Source: Flavobacteriales bacterium
GTDB taxonomy: Bacteria > Bacteroidota > Bacteroidia > Flavobacteriales_D > Sanyastnellaceae
Assembly: GCA_947464885.1 (NCBI GenBank)
Contig: CANHYZ010000040.1
Location: 1-10,054 of the forward strand
Length of the DNA: 10,054 nt
Direction of reading: 5' to 3'
The translations under genes were made by a program, and so were the position numbers. Of the stretch, positions 6,656-10,054 are shown one piece after another. Every line of letters begins with the position of its first letter. Positions within the stretch are counted from its first letter, which is position 1. The notes under the pieces are model-generated. The model searched no databases, was not told where the DNA came from, and saw only the letters and a list, made by a program, of their open reading frames with translations.

Positions 6656-7618
6656 ATGACCACCAAGCGAGAAAAAAACATCCGACTCATTGAAGTTCCC
6701 AGTGAAGTGGGAGCCGGAACACGCGGCGCCAGTTTGGGCATTGAAGCCGTGAAAATTGCAGCGCTCGATTTCCGTTCGAAATTTTTCCGCAACTACAAAA
6801 GCATCGTCATCCCGAACGATAATCAGGCCCTTCATGCGCCTCCCGGCAGCCGTTATGCGCGACACATTCGCAGTGTGCTGAAGATGTACGAGCGCGTTGG
6901 TGCAGCAGTGCGCGATACGTTGCGCGACGGACGATTCCCGCTCCTCATCAGCGGTGATCACAGCAGCGCAGGCGGAACCATCGCCGGTATCAAAATGGCA
7001 TACCCCGAATCACGCCTAGGTGTGATTTGGATCGACGCTCACGCCGATTTGCACAGCCCTTATACAACGCCAAGTGGCAATATGCATGGCATGCCGTTGT
7101 CTACGGCGCTCAATGAGGACAACATCGAAGAGAAAGTCAACGACATCGACTACGAAGTGATTGAACTCTGGGAAATGCTCAAAAACGTTGGTGATGTTTC
7201 TCCCAAAATAGAATACCGTGATCTCATCTATATCACACTGCGCGATTTCGAAGAACAGGAAGCCGCGTTGATCAAGAAAAACAAGGTGAAAGTCGTTACC
7301 ACCAATGAAGTGCGTAAGACCGGCGTAACCAAGCTCAGCCGCGAGTTGCTGAAATACCTGAGTCATTGCGACCGTATCTATATCAGCTTCGATGTGGACT
7401 CCATGGATCCCTCCGTTAGTCGCGGCACAGGAACGCCGGTAAAAGGTGGCCTCAACGAGCGTGAAGCTGCCGATTTAATTTTGGAACTGTTGCAGAACGA
7501 ACGCACGTGTTGTTTGGAATTCACCGAAATCAATCCGACGCTCGATAGCGAGAACGTCATGGCTGAAACCGTGTTTGAAATCCTTCAAAAAGTAGCTCGA
7601 CAGGTAGAGCTTATCTAG
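6656..7618 (+). CDS. Arginase family protein (ureohydrolase)
   Basis: This 320-residue cytoplasmic binuclear manganese hydrolase most likely cleaves L-arginine to ornithine and urea. The metal ligands are all present: H102 in GDHS, D127/H129/D131 in DAHAD, and D246/D248 in FDVDSMDP. H144 in MHGMPLS matches the catalytic histidine (rat H141), and E291 in TEINP matches rat E277. The GTGTPVKGGL segment (about 257-266) favours arginase over agmatinase. Two substrate-binding positions differ from rat arginase: H133 for N130 and E199 for D183. The segment between HGMPLS and the LRD motif is about 13 residues longer than in the rat enzyme. No arginine catabolism genes are nearby. It diverges from the choice-of-anchor B gene and its TAG overlaps the rnz stop through the palindrome CTAG (7615-7618). 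Another guanidino substrate is possible. Confidence 0.85.
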   Translation: MTTKREKNIRLIEVPSEVGAGTRGASLGIEAVKIAALDFRSKFFRNYKSIVIPNDNQALHAPPGSRYARHIRSVLKMYERVGAAVRDTLRDGRFPLLISGDHSSAGGTIAGIKMAYPESRLGVIWIDAHADLHSPYTTPSGNMHGMPLSTALNEDNIEEKVNDIDYEVIELWEMLKNVGDVSPKIEYRDLIYITLRDFEEQEAALIKKNKVKVVTTNEVRKTGVTKLSRELLKYLSHCDRIYISFDVDSMDPSVSRGTGTPVKGGLNEREAADLILELLQNERTCCLEFTEINPTLDSENVMAETVFEILQKVARQVELI

Positions 7619-8529
7619 TGGACGGTGAACACCATTCCCTCGTTGGCCAGGCTGACGTTATTGAAAATAGCGGAGGCTTCTACTTTAAATAGTTCTTCCG
7701 TTGCATAGCGTGAACTGAAGTGACCGAGAATCAGTCGCTTTGCTCCCGCTGCTTTCGCTACCTGAGCCGCTTGTCTGGCTGTGCTATGAAAGGTCGATTT
7801 AGCGCGCTCAGCTTCCGATTCCAGAAACGTAGATTCGTGATAAACCGTTGAACAGCCCTTAATCGCTTCGATGACCTTTTCACTGTAAGCCGTATCCGAG
7901 CAATAGGCATAACGCTTGGGTGGCTCGGGCTCTTCGCATACTGTTTGTGGCTCGAGCGTCGATCCGTTCTCCAGAACAACCGGCAAACCATTCTTCAATT
8001 GAATAATCTGACTTGGAATCAAACCGTAATGTGCTATGGATTCTTTGGTAATCTTCGGCTTGCGTTCCTTCTCCTCAAAGAGATAACCACAGCACTCAAT
8101 ACGGTGCTTCATGGGAAAAGAATAAACGCGCAACGACTTATCGTCATAGATGCATTGTTTTGCAGCTGTGTCGACGGCCACTACTTCCAATGGATACTCC
8201 AAAAATGTTTGTGATGCTTTGAGTTGTAATTCCATTATGGCCTTCAACTCTGCCGGACCATAAACGGTGAGCTTTGCCTTTCGTCCGAGCAAATGCATGC
8301 TCGATATGAATCCCATCAATCCAAGGTAATGATCGCCATGCATGTGCGTGATGAAGACTTCGTTGATACGCTGCATCTTCACTTTGAACTTGCGCATTTG
8401 CATCTGTGTGCCTTCGCCGCAATCGACCAGAAACAACTTGTCGTGTATATTCAATACCTGTGCTGATGGACTGTGTTTGCCCGTCGGTGCAGCTGCACCG
8501 CAGCCCAATATAGTCGTTTCGAAAATCAT
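7615..8529 (-). CDS. rnz: Ribonuclease Z (tRNA 3' processing endonuclease)
   Basis: The 304-residue protein is a short-form RNase Z of the metallo-beta-lactamase fold. It cuts the 3' trailer from tRNA precursors, mainly those lacking an encoded CCA. The zinc ligands are complete: H62, H64, D66 and H67 in THMHGDHYLG, H141 in FPMKHR, D212 in YCSDTAY, and H270 in LILGHFSSRY. The start LGCGAAAPTGKHSPSAQ and the FLVDCGEGTQMQM segment are classic for the family. The insertion at about 150-200 fits the flexible exosite region and neighbouring loop. Length matches the usual 300-310. The ATG 8527-8529 is chosen because LGCGAA begins directly after it. The frame stays open further upstream, but that stretch runs through a terminator hairpin. 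No Shine-Dalgarno is present; the ATG directly follows a U-tract. Confidence 0.96.
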   Translation of the reverse strand: MIFETTILGCGAAAPTGKHSPSAQVLNIHDKLFLVDCGEGTQMQMRKFKVKMQRINEVFITHMHGDHYLGLMGFISSMHLLGRKAKLTVYGPAELKAIMELQLKASQTFLEYPLEVVAVDTAAKQCIYDDKSLRVYSFPMKHRIECCGYLFEEKERKPKITKESIAHYGLIPSQIIQLKNGLPVVLENGSTLEPQTVCEEPEPPKRYAYCSDTAYSEKVIEAIKGCSTVYHESTFLESEAERAKSTFHSTARQAAQVAKAAGAKRLILGHFSSRYATEELFKVEASAIFNNVSLANEGMVFTVH

Positions 8530-8561
8530 AAAAAAAACCGTCCCTAAAGTAAGGGACGGTT
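8530..8561 (-). terminator. Intrinsic terminator after the T9SS gene
   Basis: On the minus strand a perfect 10-bp stem, AACCGTCCCT with AGGGACGGTT, encloses a six-base loop (TACTTT) and runs into eight T. It lies 22 bp after the T9SS gene stop (8584) and ends exactly at the rnz ATG. The plus strand lacks a comparable T-tract, so it acts on leftward transcription. It should separate the STAS-T9SS transcript from rnz. Confidence 0.88.
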
Positions 8562-8577
8562 CTATCAATCGTTCAAA
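8544..8577 (-). promoter_or_regulatory. Candidate rnz promoter overlapping the terminator hairpin
   Basis: On the minus strand TTTG (8577 to 8574) is followed after 22 nt by TACTTTAG (8551 to 8544), one mismatch from TAnnTTTG. The spacing is inside the 17-23 range. The -7 element occupies the hairpin loop and the first bases of the right arm. Transcription would start in the right arm, giving a leader of about ten bases and no terminator in the rnz mRNA. This is a match to consensus only. Confidence 0.5.
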
Positions 8578-8583
8578 TAATTA

Positions 8584-9357
8584 TCAATGTTGAATAACCA
8601 ACTTACGGGTGGCTTTCTGATTGCCACTCTGAACGGTGTAGAGATAAATGCCTGCTGGCAATTCACTCACATCGAAGTTGAAATTGTTTTCACCACGCTT
8701 GCCGGTGAAGGTCTTTGAAATTACACGCTCACCCACCATGTTCACCAAGGTAAAGTTCACCTGGTCATTGCTGCCCAAGGTTACCGGAATGCGTGCTGAC
8801 TGATTCGCAGGGTTCGGTGAAACGGTTCCAATTTCCATGGCATTCTCGAATGAAGCCACTTGCGCAGGACCGTTTACGATGAACGTATATCCTGGGAAGC
8901 TGAAAGGCAATTCAATCGGCAAACCAAAGAAGGTCAGGTTAACTGTTACGTTGATGGTTACCGGAAACTCACCGGACATGTTTGGGGTACCTGATACCAC
9001 GCCACAAAACTGACCGCCCGCCTCAAAAATGCAATTCGAAGGGTTGCAGGCCAGCGACAATCCCAACACCGAGAAATCGTTCATAGTGCCGTTGTACTCG
9101 TAGCTGATGTTTTCCAAAACAATATTGTTGATTGGAACACCGGCATAAGCCGAATCAATTGCTCCCGCATCTTCAGGAACCAACACATAGATGATCTGCT
9201 CGTAAGGTTGATCAATAGTGGCCTGGTTCAATCCGGTAATGACGTCAGGATAAACACCGTAGGTCTCCGCACCGAAATCATGGTCCGCAGGCGTGCATTG
9301 CGCCTGAGCGGCAAATGCAGAAACAAGAATAGAAAGGCTTAGTAAAACTTTTTTCAT
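8584..9357 (-). CDS. Secreted T9SS-sorted protein of unknown function
   Basis: The 257-residue precursor has a signal peptide (MKKVLLSLSILVSAFAAQAQ), a central domain of about 150 residues and a T9SS type A sorting domain at about 174-257 (VSPNPANQSARIPV, GERVISKTF, LPAGIYLYTV, TRKLVIQH). The central domain begins YGVYPDVITGLNQATIDQPY and has paired cysteines in LACNPSNCIFEAGGQFCGVVSGTP followed by beta-rich sequence. This looks like an Ig-like fold seen in many Flavobacteriales surface proteins, without enzymatic motifs. Its function is not known. It starts 14 bp after the STAS gene stop and ends before a strong terminator, so the two genes are probably co-transcribed. No separate promoter is clear in the 14-bp gap. 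Confidence 0.82.
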   Translation of the reverse strand: MKKVLLSLSILVSAFAAQAQCTPADHDFGAETYGVYPDVITGLNQATIDQPYEQIIYVLVPEDAGAIDSAYAGVPINNIVLENISYEYNGTMNDFSVLGLSLACNPSNCIFEAGGQFCGVVSGTPNMSGEFPVTINVTVNLTFFGLPIELPFSFPGYTFIVNGPAQVASFENAMEIGTVSPNPANQSARIPVTLGSNDQVNFTLVNMVGERVISKTFTGKRGENNFNFDVSELPAGIYLYTVQSGNQKATRKLVIQH

Positions 9358-9371
9358 ACGTAAAGATCTTA

Positions 9372-9734
9372 TTAAATATCGCGTTCAACTTCTTCCATAT
9401 ACACCAAATCAACCGCCTCGTTTTGGGTCGGTGTGATTTTCAATACACTCTCCAATTGAGAGATGGCAATGAGCTTCTTAACAGCATCCTGCAAGCCACA
9501 CAACACAAAGGTGCCGTTGGTGTCGCGGCACAATCTGTTGCCCACGAGCAAAGCGCTCAAACCCGACGAATCAATGTAGCGTGTTTCGCTGAGGTCAACA
9601 ATCAGGTTCTTGTGGCCTTCCTTGTTCTGCATGACAATCTCGCTCTTCAATTCAGGAGCGTGCAAGGCATCGAGTTTTTCCACCTTCGAGGCGATTACGA
9701 TGACTTTATCTTTCTGGATAACTTCAAATTTCAT
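9372..9734 (-). CDS. STAS domain protein, anti-sigma factor antagonist type
   Basis: The 120-residue cytoplasmic protein is a single STAS domain like SpoIIAA/RsbV. It opens with a beta strand (KFEVIQKDKVIVIAS) and has the signature LIVDLSETRYIDSSGLSALL at about 44-63. The serine pair S56/S57 in DSSGL is the expected phosphorylation site. In the known systems, phosphorylation by an HPK-type anti-sigma kinase controls binding and release. No kinase, phosphatase or sigma factor is encoded in the window, so the partner is unknown. The ATG 9732-9734 is preferred over a codon 48 bases upstream because a perfect -7 element lies between them and homology begins at MKFEV. It is the first gene of a probable two-gene unit with the T9SS gene. 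Confidence 0.88.
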   Translation of the reverse strand: MKFEVIQKDKVIVIASKVEKLDALHAPELKSEIVMQNKEGHKNLIVDLSETRYIDSSGLSALLVGNRLCRDTNGTFVLCGLQDAVKKLIAISQLESVLKITPTQNEAVDLVYMEEVERDI

Positions 9735-9751
9735 TGTTTTCGGGTTTGGGT

Positions 9752-9759
9752 CAAATGTA
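9752..9759 (-). promoter_or_regulatory. Consensus -7 element for the STAS gene
   Basis: The minus strand reads TACATTTG, a full match to TAnnTTTG, ending 17 nt before the ATG at 9734. No TTTG -33 element is obvious upstream. The match supports the short start of the STAS protein and a leader of about ten bases. Confidence 0.5.
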
Positions 9760-9792
9760 AACGCTTTTTCGGAACTCTCCACGGATGAAAAG

Positions 9793-9804
9793 TGAAAGCT
9801 TTCA
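9793..9804. repeat. 12-bp perfect palindrome between the STAS gene and the next T9SS gene
   Basis: TGAAAGCTTTCA is a perfect palindrome in the gap between the stop of the right-edge gene (9826) and the STAS promoter. It has no spacer, so it cannot form a normal terminator hairpin. It could be a protein binding site near the STAS promoter or chance. Confidence 0.3.
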
Positions 9805-9825
9805 ACCTTGACGCGGTGAATTACC

Positions 9826-10054
9826 TTAGTGACGAACCACCAGTTTCTTGGTTAAATGGGCTCCGTCCTGCTGCGTAAACGTCACGAAGTACACGCCGGC
9901 AGGCAGATTTGATGTTTGAAGCGTCTCCGTTTCCTGACGGAAAGCACCGTCCAGAACAGCAGCTCCGCTTGCATTGAAGATTCTGTAGCCTTGAATTTCG
10001 CGGAAGCGGCCGGATTGAAAACGAACAAACGCATCCGCCACTGTCGGGAAAACA
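9826..10054 (-). CDS. T9SS-sorted protein, C-terminal fragment
   Basis: The frame is open through the right edge of the window and ends at TAA 9826-9828, leaving the last 75 residues. The visible part is a T9SS type A sorting domain almost from its start: VFPTVADAFVRF replaces the usual YPNPA motif, followed by YRIFNASGAAV, LPAGVYFVTFTQ and the basic tail TKKLVVRH. The protein should be exported by Sec and then across the outer membrane by T9SS. A GTG at 10039-10041 is an internal codon, not a start, since the domain match continues upstream of it. Nothing can be said about the mature protein. Confidence 0.85.
   Translation of the reverse strand, partial: VFPTVADAFVRFQSGRFREIQGYRIFNASGAAVLDGAFRQETETLQTSNLPAGVYFVTFTQQDGAHLTKKLVVRH

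Noticed and set aside
7016..7366. A 116-codon minus-strand open frame inside the arginase-family gene
   Set aside because: It is the complement of the intact metal-binding region of the hydrolase and has no start or promoter context of its own.
9423..9788. A 121-codon plus-strand open frame opposite the STAS gene
   Set aside because: The STAS frame carries a complete conserved domain and promoter; the opposite frame has no recognisable features.
9793..9804. The TGAAAGCTTTCA palindrome as a terminator for the right-edge T9SS gene
   Set aside because: There is no loop and no strong T-tract, so it is listed only as a repeat of uncertain role.
1..10054. A defence island, phage or mobile element that would host an undescribed system
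   Set aside because: No transposase, integrase, nuclease-helicase pair, toxin-antitoxin pair or terminal repeats could be found on either strand; content is core metabolism, signalling and secretome.

Overview
The window reads as chromosomal DNA from a Bacteroidota bacterium, most likely Flavobacteriales. Three genes end in Por/type IX secretion (T9SS) C-terminal sorting domains. Candidate promoters carry the Bacteroidota -7 element TAnnTTTG or close variants. Start codons lack convincing Shine-Dalgarno sequences. Base composition looks close to half G+C by eye, higher than in many Flavobacteriaceae, so a Cryomorphaceae/Schleiferiaceae-type lineage is possible; this placement is an inference. 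There is no rRNA, tRNA, CRISPR array, insertion sequence or phage gene that I can see.

Left part (1-2341): the C-terminal end of a large ABC-type transporter (+) meets a convergent SiaC/DUF1987-family phosphoprotein gene (-). A 108-bp intergenic region with short inverted and direct repeats separates that gene from a divergent two-gene operon (+). The operon encodes a class I SAM-dependent methyltransferase and a histidine-rich ZIP-family metal transporter, overlapping by ATGA.

Middle part (2361-6550): a TolB-like PD40 beta-propeller protein (-) and an M28 zinc aminopeptidase with a C-terminal PDZ domain (+) diverge from a 102-bp region. Both have signal peptides. The peptidase gene converges almost end to end with a long secreted choice-of-anchor B family protein carrying a T9SS sorting domain (-).

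Right part (6551-10054): an arginase-family hydrolase (+) diverges from the choice-of-anchor B gene and converges with ribonuclease Z (rnz, -). Upstream of rnz on the same strand lie a secreted T9SS protein of unknown function and a STAS-domain anti-sigma-factor antagonist. A strong intrinsic terminator after the T9SS gene abuts the rnz start codon, and a plausible rnz promoter overlaps the terminator hairpin. The window ends inside another T9SS-sorted protein (-).

The layout is very compact. All four convergent junctions overlap by 4 bp or are 8 to 19 bp apart. Most content is housekeeping, envelope or secretome. I see no new defence or mobile system. The most notable signals are the nested terminator/promoter before rnz, the recurrent placement of -7 elements right next to start codons, the orphan SiaC-like gene, and the second histidine-rich loop in the ZIP transporter.
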